Assembly (NCBI GenBank): GCA_024280215.1 | Contig: JAJRQO010000027.1 | Location: 1 to 64,000, forward strand | DNA length: 64,000 bases | DNA from: Candidatus Zixiibacteriota bacterium | GTDB lineage: Bacteria > Zixibacteria > MSB-5A5 > GN15 > FEB-12 | Reading direction: 5' to 3' | Shown here: piece by piece, positions 26,220 to 34,645 of the stretch | Position numbering within the stretch: the first letter of the stretch is position 1 | How the letters are laid out: each line of letters begins with the position of its first letter | Made by a program: the position numbers and the translations under genes | The notes under the pieces: model-generated | What the model was told of the DNA's origin: nothing | Databases searched by the model: none | Seen by the model: the letters and a program-made list of their open reading frames with translations, nothing else

Positions 26220-28105
26220 GCATCCTCCCGAAATTGCATTGAGTGCAGACGATGGTATAAGCCTTTTTGATTCAATAACTCATCATGTTTTCCGTGTTCG
26301 ACAATCTGTCCATTATCAATGACTAATATCCGATTGGCATTTTTAATCGTTGATAATCTATGGGCAATCACCATTGAGGTTCTATTTTTCATCAGCCTAT
26401 CAATCGCTTCCTGTACAAGCATTTCAGATTCAGTATCAAGTGCCGAGGTCGCTTCGTCAAAAATAAGAATTTGTGGATTTTTCAGTAATGCTCGTGCAAT
26501 TGCCAGACGTTGTCTCTGTCCGCCAGAAAGTTTCACACCTCGATTACCGACTTGGGTGTCATACTTATTTTTAAATTTGTCAATGAACTGATGAGCATTC
26601 GCCATCTTCGCCGCTTCGATTACATCATCGAGCGAAGCGTTTTCCATGCCATAGGCTATGTTATTAAAAATCGAATCATTGAATAAGTAAATTTCCTGTG
26701 TGACAATTCCCATTAGAGAACGAAGCGATGAGAGTTTGATTTCTTTTATATCAACTCCGTCAATTGAAATCTTCCCAGCAAGTGGGTCATAAAAACGAGG
26801 CATCAAATCAAGCAAAGTTGACTTACCTCCGCCAGATGGACCGACAAATGCGACAACTTCACCTTGTTTGACATCAAATGAAACATTTTCAATGACAGGT
26901 TCATCGTCGATATATCGAAAAGAGATATTTTCATAAGAGATTACATTGTTAAATTTTTCGATAATTTTTGACTGTGGCGTGTCTACAATTTTTTCTTCGG
27001 TATCAATAACTTCAAAGACACGTTCTGAGGCAGCCATCCCCTCTTGGATTTTTATATGAATCTGAGTAAGTGATTTAACAGGCTTGATGAGCTGTATCAT
27101 GGCAAGTAGATAGGTCATAAAATCGCCCGCATCCAAATCACCTTTTGAGTCAATAATATCGTTCCCTGCATAGAGCAAGATTATAACACCTGCCAAAGTA
27201 GCCAAGGTATCATTTATTGGCGAAGCGAGATGCCTGATTCGAGTCATGCGAAGGAGTGATCTAAAATAGTCGTAGGTAGCTGCGAAGAATTTTTTAATTT
27301 CAAACTGTTCCATTGAAAACGCTTTTACGATACGAACATTGTTGACTGCTTCTTCAAGAACTGAGTTTACGTCGGACATTTTTTGTTGGGAACGCTCAGA
27401 GTATTTCCGAAGCTTTTTCCCGATAAACCAAATAAAACCAAAGACAACGGGAAGAATAATCATAGCTAGAAGAGTAAGTTTCCATGAGAGTATAATCAGA
27501 AATGAAAAGAACGTCACTACTAAGATAGAGTCGGTTACTAACCTGTTAAATCCGATATCGACCGCTTCGTTTAAGACCATGACATCATTAGTGACCCGAG
27601 AAATCACCGAACCCGTTCGCTTGCTATGAAAATAATCAAGTGAGAGACGTTGGTATTTTTCAAACAGTTGATTTCTAAATGAACGAATCACCGACTGCTG
27701 AACAAATGCCATAAAGAATCCCTGTATATACAAAAAGAAATTTTTGGCAATAACAATTAAGAAGATAAACCAGCAAAAATTATAGAGTGTTTCTTTTCTT
27801 GTTTCAGCATAGACAAAACTATTTATAGTTTCTTTTAAGTCTTCTTTTATTTCAAGAGCAAAATCTGAAACAGCAGTAAAAAAACCAGTATCTTGCACTT
27901 GAACTGATGACTCTATTACTGATTGCGGAATAACATCAGTTACCCCTGGAACAGATTCCATTTGAAATAAGGTCATTAAAAGAGGTCCAAACATCCAGAC
28001 GAGCAACCCCGAAAAAAGAGCATGCATAGCAGCCGAGCCAGATGCTACAACGAGCTGTTTCCAAAACGGTTTTAAAACTAAAAATGTACGACTATATAAA
28101 TTCAT
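26216..28105 (-). CDS. msbA: MsbA-like ABC exporter (lipid A flippase)
   Basis: 629-residue half-transporter with an N-terminal six-helix membrane domain and a C-terminal ATPase: Walker A GPSGGGKST, Q-loop VTQEIYLFND, signature LSGGQRQR, Walker B ILIFDEATSALD and H-loop VIAHRLST. MsbA dimers flip lipid A-core across the inner membrane, and the following glycosyltransferases support that role. It is about 45 residues longer than E. coli MsbA. The surplus is a hydrophilic stretch between the first two helices (about residues 52-100, SVPGVTDVIPQSV onward) that would be periplasmic. A lipid-linked oligosaccharide exporter is the alternative reading. Confidence 0.9.
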   Translation of the reverse strand: MNLYSRTFLVLKPFWKQLVVASGSAAMHALFSGLLVWMFGPLLMTLFQMESVPGVTDVIPQSVIESSVQVQDTGFFTAVSDFALEIKEDLKETINSFVYAETRKETLYNFCWFIFLIVIAKNFFLYIQGFFMAFVQQSVIRSFRNQLFEKYQRLSLDYFHSKRTGSVISRVTNDVMVLNEAVDIGFNRLVTDSILVVTFFSFLIILSWKLTLLAMIILPVVFGFIWFIGKKLRKYSERSQQKMSDVNSVLEEAVNNVRIVKAFSMEQFEIKKFFAATYDYFRSLLRMTRIRHLASPINDTLATLAGVIILLYAGNDIIDSKGDLDAGDFMTYLLAMIQLIKPVKSLTQIHIKIQEGMAASERVFEVIDTEEKIVDTPQSKIIEKFNNVISYENISFRYIDDEPVIENVSFDVKQGEVVAFVGPSGGGKSTLLDLMPRFYDPLAGKISIDGVDIKEIKLSSLRSLMGIVTQEIYLFNDSIFNNIAYGMENASLDDVIEAAKMANAHQFIDKFKNKYDTQVGNRGVKLSGGQRQRLAIARALLKNPQILIFDEATSALDTESEMLVQEAIDRLMKNRTSMVIAHRLSTIKNANRILVIDNGQIVEHGKHDELLNQKGLYHRLHSMQFREDA

Positions 28106-28183
28106 TTATTCCTCAAAATTAGATATATCGTGGTAATATGGTATAATTGGATTAGGATGTCAACTGACTTAACATAAAGGAAA

Positions 28184-28876
28184 TTAAGGGATTATACGGC
28201 TCATCGTGGGAGTGATTTCGACCTGAAAACGTTTGAGTGGTATTTTAGAACTCTTTTTGTACTCTCGCCTATTACCACTTAATGTTGTCCCCTCACCATC
28301 GTCAAAAAGAAACTTTTTAACTCGATACCCATTTTTCCTAAGGTCATAACTGATTTCTATTTGCCAAGTACAGTAGGGAAATTTCAACAGATATTTTGGA
28401 CGTTTTGGGTCAGAGTTTATTATTTCAACATGTGCATCATTGGCATTTAAAAACTGATCTGGCAAAGTTGAAAACAGAGACATCAATTGAAATTTAGGAA
28501 TATCGCCAGAACAGTTAAACGATGAAAATAGATTATCAATAGACTCATACAGATATTCATCCATTGTTGGGAATATGACAAGAATTGAATCGTCAGTCAT
28601 CCAACCCTTTAAAGCACCTTTTCCAAGATAACCTTTACCAGCAATTGCGATGACGGAATCTGTCTGAAAAAATGAAAGACGTACTGATGTCGGCTTGCCA
28701 TGTTGCCGAAGCTTAGCATCAAAGAGAAACGCCTCGGAGGTAACTTTATTGCCTTTGACTTTCTTAGCACTTCTTTTATAGTTTTCTTGGTTAATTAAAT
28801 CTTTGTTTGTAGTTGTACCACACCCAACAAGAAAGATAATAATCAAAAGAATAAAAGCTAAGAACTTCATCTTCAT
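28184..28876 (-). CDS. DUF4292-type lipoprotein
   Basis: 230 residues with a lipoprotein signal (LIIIFLVGC, Cys at about 19). The body resembles the DUF4292 family of FCB bacteria, a LolB/LolA-like beta fold expected on the periplasmic side (FDAKLRQHGKPTSVRLSFFQTDSVIAIAGKGYLG). Its place between an M50 protease and the MsbA-like exporter fits a role in envelope lipid or lipoprotein handling, but that is inference. It begins one base after the M50 stop. Confidence 0.78.
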   Translation of the reverse strand: MKMKFLAFILLIIIFLVGCGTTTNKDLINQENYKRSAKKVKGNKVTSEAFLFDAKLRQHGKPTSVRLSFFQTDSVIAIAGKGYLGKGALKGWMTDDSILVIFPTMDEYLYESIDNLFSSFNCSGDIPKFQLMSLFSTLPDQFLNANDAHVEIINSDPKRPKYLLKFPYCTWQIEISYDLRKNGYRVKKFLFDDGEGTTLSGNRREYKKSSKIPLKRFQVEITPTMSRIIP

Positions 28877-28877
28877 T

Positions 28878-29501
28878 CTAAAATCCTAAGACAAAATAGA
28901 AAGCTCTCACAAACGGTGATATAACCATTCCAAATATACCAGTAAACAGACCTAACAATAAGATATACGGAGAGTATCTCTCAATTTGTTCCATAGTATT
29001 GGCATGTTTCTGTGGAATAAGATTTCGAACAATATGAGAACCATCTAACGGAAACAACGGAATTAAATTAAAAAGACCGAGCCAGATATTGATTTGAACA
29101 GACATAAACAAAAAACGACCAAATACTTCTGGGATTGGTGTTCCAATAAAATTAACTACATGAATAATAATCGCAGCAATTGTTGCCAAGCCAAAATTAG
29201 AAAGTGGTCCAGCGGCGGAAATCCAAATATCTGCAATTCGTGGATTACGTAGATTAAATGGATTCACTGGAACTGGCTTCGCCCACCCGAATCTAAATCC
29301 AGATAAAAAGAACATAAGGGTTCCCATCAAGTCCAGATGCACCATCGGATTTAGCGATGTTCGTCCTAAGTCGTGTGCGGTAGAGTCGCCATACCCTAAA
29401 GCTGTTCGAGCGTGAGCAAATTCATGTACGGTAATAGCCAATAGAAATACTGGAGTAGCTACGATCGCACGTTGAATTGTTTCTGGTGAAAAATCAAACA
29501 T
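28878..29501 (-). CDS. M50-family intramembrane metalloprotease
   Basis: 207-residue site-2-protease-like membrane protein. The zinc ligands are visible: HEFAH near residue 26 in the first helix and NLIPLFPLDGSHI in a later helix. The GRTSLNPMVHLDLMGTLMFFLSGF stretch is typical of the short M50 group without PDZ or CBS domains. It probably cleaves a transmembrane protein; the substrate is unknown. GGAATA precedes the ATG. It heads the leftward envelope cluster. Confidence 0.88.
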   Translation of the reverse strand: MFDFSPETIQRAIVATPVFLLAITVHEFAHARTALGYGDSTAHDLGRTSLNPMVHLDLMGTLMFFLSGFRFGWAKPVPVNPFNLRNPRIADIWISAAGPLSNFGLATIAAIIIHVVNFIGTPIPEVFGRFLFMSVQINIWLGLFNLIPLFPLDGSHIVRNLIPQKHANTMEQIERYSPYILLLGLFTGIFGMVISPFVRAFYFVLGF

Positions 29502-29632
29502 ATATTATTCCTTCTTACTTTATTCTATCTTACGATTTCATAATGCTTATACAAGAGATAATTTAAAATGCATTATTTATTTTTTAGAAATTTAAACGTA
29601 AAGATTTTTCAAATTATACAACTTACAGAAAA

Positions 29633-30487
29633 TTACTCTTCTGTACCTGTAATCCTATCTGGTACAAATGAGGCAGCGATTTCGAATTCAAATCCGACAT
29701 CTTCAGGACGGTGGGCATCGGAACCTAAGTAGATAACAGGAACACCAGCTTTTTTGGCAAGATTAATAATTTTCACATTCGGATAATACTGTCTCACTCC
29801 ATGCCTATACCCTGCAGTATTAATTTCAAGGGTCGTGTTGGATTTTTTGAGAGATTCAAAAAGAGCGGGTAAGTATGGCTCGTACACTTTGTCTAACTTG
29901 TCATCATAAAATTTTTGTGCGTACTTCACATAATATTCTAAATGTGCAATTGTATCAAATAGTTTAGAATCAGATGCGGTAATAACGGCATCGAAATACT
30001 TTGCGACCATTTCATCAAGTGAATACCGTTCAAAACATTTTGTAAATGTATCTTTACAACAGAAACAGATATTTTCTATCTCATGCACTCCGCACAGAAA
30101 ATAATCAAAATCGTATGCATCTTTGACTTCTTTAGCAGTCTCTTGGCAATTATCAAACCAACTGAATTCTAATCCTAATTTCACAGAGAGTCCTCTGGTA
30201 TAATATTTTTCGGCTACTCTGCGGACATCATCGACATACGGTTTCAAATTTTCTATTGATGTCGGTTTATGCTCACCATTGACAGAAATCAAGTTCCCTT
30301 GACAATCACCAATCGGGTTACAATCATAATGTGTCGTAAAGCAGATCTCGGCAACATTTCGAGCCAAGGCTGCCTCGCAGTACTCATCGACTGTCCCTTT
30401 GGCATCTATTGAATAATCACAATGCACATGATAATCCATGGCACCTTCAAAATGTATTTGTTCTAACTCATCAAAGATATCAGACAA
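29633..30487 (-). CDS. PHP-domain phosphoesterase (histidinol-phosphatase-like)
   Basis: 284 residues. PHP metal motifs are present: DYHVHCDYSIDAKG near the N-terminus, CFTTHYDCNP, LGLEFSWFD, CGVHEI, IAHLEY and GSDAHRPEDVG. These fit the HisK-type histidinol-phosphate phosphatase or a related phosphoesterase; with no his genes around, the histidine role is unproven. The ORF track begins at GTG 30529, but AAGGAGG stands ideally before a TTG at 30487, which starts SDIFDELEQIHFEG, so I take that start. It overlaps the end of the MBL gene by 8 nt, suggesting coupling. Confidence 0.85.
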   Translation of the reverse strand: MSDIFDELEQIHFEGAMDYHVHCDYSIDAKGTVDEYCEAALARNVAEICFTTHYDCNPIGDCQGNLISVNGEHKPTSIENLKPYVDDVRRVAEKYYTRGLSVKLGLEFSWFDNCQETAKEVKDAYDFDYFLCGVHEIENICFCCKDTFTKCFERYSLDEMVAKYFDAVITASDSKLFDTIAHLEYYVKYAQKFYDDKLDKVYEPYLPALFESLKKSNTTLEINTAGYRHGVRQYYPNVKIINLAKKAGVPVIYLGSDAHRPEDVGFEFEIAASFVPDRITGTEE

Positions 30488-31121
30488 AATTTCCTCCTTG
30501 GAGATACGGATTATTCGCTCTTTCCCCACCTATTGTTGTTGTTGGTCCATGCCCTGGAATACAAATAATAGAATCGGGCAATGGTAAAAGTTTTCTGTTA
30601 ATAGAATCGATTAAGACTTCGTGGGAACAACCGGGGAAATCAGTTCGACCGATTGAGCCATAAAAAAGGGTGTCTCCACAAAAAAGCAGATTCTCGGATT
30701 CATCTAAAAAGCAAAGCCCCCCTGGAGAATGTCCTGGGGTGTGAAAGACTCTGAGTTGTATCGTGCCAATGGTGATGACTTCTTCATCTTTGAGCCAAAA
30801 ATCAGCAGGAGGTGTGGTAATATCTAAACCTAAATAAGCAGATAAATTTGCGGTAGAACTTGCAAGTAGTTCTTTTTCAAACTCACCCGCATAAAGCGGA
30901 ACTTGGTAAGTATCTAAAATAGTCCGAACTCCTCCAATATGATCAGAATGCCCGTGGGTCAGCAGGACAGCTTTTGGTTTAAACCCGAGAGAATCGACTC
31001 GTTCGATAATCATTTCTGGGTCAGCCCCTGGGTCAATTATGACCCCTTCATTTGTTGATTTATCAAAATAGAGCGAGCAGTTCACTTGATATGAACCAAC
31101 AACAATAATTTCATTTTTCAT
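30480..31121 (-). CDS. MBL-fold hydrolase (glyoxalase II-like)
   Basis: 213-residue metallo-beta-lactamase-fold enzyme. Its metal ligands are visible as THGHSDHIGG, HTPGHSPGGLCFL, FCGDTLF and PGHGPTTTIGGE. The closest look is the small glyoxalase-II-like group, which hydrolyses thioesters such as S-lactoylglutathione or related compounds. The ATG has no Shine-Dalgarno; a TTGACA-N16-TATTAT promoter ends 7 nt before it, so the mRNA looks leaderless. It is followed by the PHP gene and is divergent from prfB. Confidence 0.88.
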   Translation of the reverse strand: MKNEIIVVGSYQVNCSLYFDKSTNEGVIIDPGADPEMIIERVDSLGFKPKAVLLTHGHSDHIGGVRTILDTYQVPLYAGEFEKELLASSTANLSAYLGLDITTPPADFWLKDEEVITIGTIQLRVFHTPGHSPGGLCFLDESENLLFCGDTLFYGSIGRTDFPGCSHEVLIDSINRKLLPLPDSIICIPGHGPTTTIGGERANNPYLQGGNFV

Positions 31122-31128
31122 AAAGAAA

Positions 31129-31156
31129 ATAATACGGACTTCCAGCCGAATGTCAA
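31129..31156 (-). promoter_or_regulatory. Predicted promoter giving a leaderless MBL transcript
   Basis: On the minus strand TTGACA, a 16-nt spacer and TATTAT are followed by 7 nt (TTTCTTT) and then ATG, so transcription would start at the initiation codon. Confidence 0.6.
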
Positions 31157-31224
31157 CCTGAAGATTGATAAAAATTCACCTTGATTTTTGTGAAAAATAT
31201 CACATATATTGTCCAGTTAAACAA

Positions 31225-31253
31225 TTGACCTGTTGCGTTTAAAAACATATATT
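31225..31253 (+). promoter_or_regulatory. Predicted prfB promoter
   Basis: TTGACC, exactly 17 nt, then TATATT, 28 nt before the prfB ATG. It is divergent from the MBL promoter, about 70 nt away. Confidence 0.6.
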
Positions 31254-31281
31254 TTGCTTTCTAAAAAGGAAAGTTTTTATA

Positions 31282-32401
31282 ATGACACTTACTGAATTAA
31301 AAAATAATTTACCTGAATACAAAGAGAAACTCGACAAACTTGCGAGGTATCTTTGACCTTCCCAGCCGTGTGATTAAAATCGCAGAGCTTGAAAAAATCA
31401 CTACTGAAGAAACATTTTGGAATGACAATCAAAAAGCTCAAGGCATTCTCAAAGAAGTATCTATTCACAAACGATGGGTCGATACTCACAAAAAACTACA
31501 CGAAGAAATTATAACTATAGAAGAGCTTTTAGAAATGACCGATGGAGTTGAAGGGTCTGAGGAAACGACAGAACTAACAGAGACATTTGCTCAAGTAATG
31601 AAAGAAGTTGATGATTACGAATTCAAGTCATTACTATCTGGACCAGATGATTACCGTGATGCTCTAATAACATTTCACCCTGGAGCAGGTGGTACAGAAT
31701 CACAGGATTGGGCAGACATGCTTTTTCGGATGTACAACCGATGGGTCGAGCGCAAAGAGTTTACATCGGAACTTGTTGACTATCAACCTGGTGATGAGGC
31801 AGGGTTAAAATCAGCGGCACTTAAAGTCAAAGGTGATTTTGCCTATGGATTTTTAAAAGCCGAGTCGGGAGTGCATCGCCTTGTACGAATATCTCCATTT
31901 GATTCAAATGGAAAACGACACACATCATTTGCCTCTATTCATATATTCCCTGTTGTCGAAGATAATGTAGAGATTGAAATCAAAGATGAAGAAATTCGTA
32001 TTGATACATTTAGAGCTTCTGGAGCTGGTGGACAACATGTAAACAAGACTGATTCTGCTATTCGGATTACCCATCTTCCAACCAATATTGTAGTCTCCTG
32101 CCAGTCACAGCGGTCTCAACACAAAAACAAAGATGCAGCTATGTCGGTACTAAAATCTCGTCTATACCAATTACATAAAGAAGAAGAAGCAAAAAAAATG
32201 AACAAATATGAAGAGTCCAAAAAGAAAATTGAATGGGGTTCTCAAATTCGTTCATACGTGTTCCATCCATACAATATGGTAAAAGACCATCGCACTTTGG
32301 TGCAATCGTCAAACCCTCAAGCTGTCATGGATGGTGATATTGATCAATTTATAGAAGCATTTTTAAGTGATCCTGATTTACATGACCATGATGTAATGTA
32401 A
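31282..32401 (+). CDS. prfB: Peptide chain release factor 2, programmed +1 frameshift
   Basis: Release factor for UGA and UAA stops. Translation starts at ATG 31282 behind AAAGGAAAG. After 24 codons (MTLTELKNNL...ARYL) an in-frame TGA follows CTT; slipping one base at CTT-TGA-C continues as DLPSRVIKI. The site keeps the hallmarks of the family: a Shine-Dalgarno-like GCGAGG, TAT, then CTTTGAC. The shifted product is about 372 residues. It has the RF2 tripeptide in VRISPFDSNGKRHTSF and the peptidyl-hydrolysis GGQ in GAGGQHVNKT. RF2 abundance controls the shift, so the gene is self-regulated. The ORF track shows only the second frame (from 31340). Confidence 0.95.
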
Positions 32402-32428
32402 TTTTCATATATAGTATTGGAGCAACGA

Positions 32429-33421
32429 ATGAACATATTAACAAAAATTAAAGATAGAGCAAAAACAGTCAAACGGCGAGTTGTCCTTCCTGAAGGTACC
32501 GAACCTCGTATGATTCAAGCTGCTAAAAAAATTATTTTTGAAGAAATAGCTGATGTCACCCTCATTGGTGATACCAAAGAAATCGAGACGCTTGCAAAAG
32601 AGTATAATCTAAATCTTGCAAAAGTTGAAGTTATCAACCCGACCCACTCACCTGACTTCAATCAATATATAGAAGATTTTATGGAAATCCGAAAGCATAA
32701 GAACTTATCTCTTGAGTCAGCACAAGCGACAATCGCCCAGCCTCTCTTTTTTGGTGCGATGTTAGTTCGTCATGATAAAGCAGATGCCTCGGTTGCGGGA
32801 GCTTTGAACACTACAGGTAATGTGATGCGGGCTGCTATTTCTGTCTTGGGACTCAAAGAAGGAATAAATACTGTCTCAAGTTGTTTCATGATGACTCTTC
32901 CGAAATATCGTGATGAGCATGATAAGGTTTTTCTCTATGCTGATGGTGCGGTCATGCCAAACCCAACTGCTGAACAACTTGTCTCGATTGCTGCTTCTAC
33001 AGCAGATACGATGAAAAATTTACTTGGCATGGAACCAAAGATTGCCTTCTTGTCATTTTCAACCAAAGGTTCTGCCTCTCATCCTGATGTCGACAAAGTA
33101 GTCAAAGCAGTCGAAATGTTTAAAAAAGAATATCCAGATATTATTGCTGATGGAGAGTTCCAGCTTGATGCTGCAATTGTTCCAGAAGTAGCACAATCAA
33201 AAGCACCTGATTCTTTGCTTGCAGGTGATGCCAATATTTTGATATTTCCTGATTTAGATGCGGGAAATATCGGTTACAAATTAACTCAAAGACTTGCCAA
33301 CGCCACAGCAACAGGACCAATTATTCAGGGACTCTCAAAACCTGCTAATGATTTATCTCGTGGTTGCTCTGTGAATGACATTGTTGACGTTACAGCGATT
33401 GCTGTTTTGATGAAAGGATAA
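32429..33421 (+). CDS. pta: Phosphate acetyltransferase
   Basis: 330 residues, the short catalytic type of Pta without the extra N-terminal domain. It interconverts acetyl-CoA and acetyl phosphate; phosphate butyryltransferase is a close alternative. Supporting stretches are RVVLPEGTEPRMIQAAKKI, VAGALNTTGNVMRAAISVLG, FLSFSTKGSASHPDVDKV, GEFQLDAAIVPEVAQSKAP and FPDLDAGNIGYKLTQRL. The ORF track begins at TTG 32417, but TTGGAG sits correctly before the ATG at 32429. No acetate kinase is in the window. It follows prfB by 27 nt and precedes the aminotransferase by 3 nt. Confidence 0.9.
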   Translation: MNILTKIKDRAKTVKRRVVLPEGTEPRMIQAAKKIIFEEIADVTLIGDTKEIETLAKEYNLNLAKVEVINPTHSPDFNQYIEDFMEIRKHKNLSLESAQATIAQPLFFGAMLVRHDKADASVAGALNTTGNVMRAAISVLGLKEGINTVSSCFMMTLPKYRDEHDKVFLYADGAVMPNPTAEQLVSIAASTADTMKNLLGMEPKIAFLSFSTKGSASHPDVDKVVKAVEMFKKEYPDIIADGEFQLDAAIVPEVAQSKAPDSLLAGDANILIFPDLDAGNIGYKLTQRLANATATGPIIQGLSKPANDLSRGCSVNDIVDVTAIAVLMKG

Positions 33422-33424
33422 CTG

Positions 33425-34645
33425 ATGAGTATCTCTCAATTAGCACGTGAAATAAAAGAATCCCCGACACTCGTCTTTAACGAAAAAGCTCGTATATTAA
33501 AAGATCGTGGTGAACCAGTGATTCATCTTGGTTCAGGTGAACCAAAAAGCAAAACTCCTTTGGATGCGATTCTCCATTGTACTGCAACGTTAAAAACTGC
33601 CAATATCCATTACACTGCCACCGAAGGAATCCCTCCATTACTCAAAGCTATTTGTCGATACACTGAAGAGCATTACGATAAAACAATTATGCCCGAAAAT
33701 ATATTGGTCTCATCAGGTGGTGCCAAACAAGCAATTTTTAATTTGATGATGTCGATAATCGACCCACAAGATGAAGTAATTATTTTGGCTCCATATTGGG
33801 TAAGTTATACAGAAATTGTAAAGATGGTGCATGGAATTCCAGTCATTGTTACTCCTGAAGACGGTCGTTTTGAACCACGAATTGAAGATATTATAAAATC
33901 GGTAAGTTCTTACACAAAAGCAATCATGGTCAATTCACCTAACAATCCATCAGGGTGCATTTACTCAGACGATTTGATAGGTCAGCTCGTAGAGTTTTGT
34001 GAAAGCAAAGGAATCTACCTCATAATGGATGATATATATCATCAATTGTACTTTGGATTCCATAAACCTGTCTCTGTTTATAAATTTACAGATAAAAGCG
34101 TTGACAATTCAAAAATAATCGTTATAAATGGTATCTCGAAAGCATACGCCATGACCGGCTTTAGAATCGGTTGGGCGATAGCAAATCGAGATGTAACACA
34201 GGCAATGAGAAATGTCTCAGCTCAAAACACATCATGTCCCTCGGTTGTTTTACAATCAGCTGCGGTTGGTGCCTTAAATGGTATCCAAAGTGGTGTAGAG
34301 TCTTTGCGTCTCACGCTTGAAAATAATAAGAACATCATGATGAGAGAACTTCGAGCTTTTTCTGGTGTTAAAGTAACGGAACCTCAAGGTACATTTTATT
34401 GTCTCCCTGACTTTTCTGCCTACAATACTTCTTCGGCTGAGCTATCAAAATATCTTTTAGAAAAAGCGTTGGTAGTAACAGTTCCAGGTGGTGAGTTTGG
34501 TTTTGAAGGTCATCTGAGATTGAGTTATTGTGGTTCAGTAAGTGAAATGATTGAAGGTATCGATAGAATAAAATGGGCTTTAGATGAAAATTCACCAAAT
34601 GAAATTTATATTGGAGAGCGTAAAATGAGAAGGAATTGGAAATGA
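33425..34645 (+). CDS. Class I/II PLP aminotransferase (aspartate-type)
   Basis: 406 residues of the fold type I aminotransferase family. Motifs include HLGSGEPKSKTP near the N-terminus, SSGGAKQAIFNLMMSI, NSPNNPSGCIYSDD, MDDIYHQLYFG, the PLP-lysine segment NGISKAYAMTGFRIGWA and the substrate-binding Arg in HLRLSYCGS. It most resembles the aspartate aminotransferase-like group, which would interconvert oxaloacetate and aspartate beside pckA; substrate specificity is not certain. It overlaps pckA by 4 nt (ATGA). Confidence 0.88.
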   Translation: MSISQLAREIKESPTLVFNEKARILKDRGEPVIHLGSGEPKSKTPLDAILHCTATLKTANIHYTATEGIPPLLKAICRYTEEHYDKTIMPENILVSSGGAKQAIFNLMMSIIDPQDEVIILAPYWVSYTEIVKMVHGIPVIVTPEDGRFEPRIEDIIKSVSSYTKAIMVNSPNNPSGCIYSDDLIGQLVEFCESKGIYLIMDDIYHQLYFGFHKPVSVYKFTDKSVDNSKIIVINGISKAYAMTGFRIGWAIANRDVTQAMRNVSAQNTSCPSVVLQSAAVGALNGIQSGVESLRLTLENNKNIMMRELRAFSGVKVTEPQGTFYCLPDFSAYNTSSAELSKYLLEKALVVTVPGGEFGFEGHLRLSYCGSVSEMIEGIDRIKWALDENSPNEIYIGERKMRRNWK

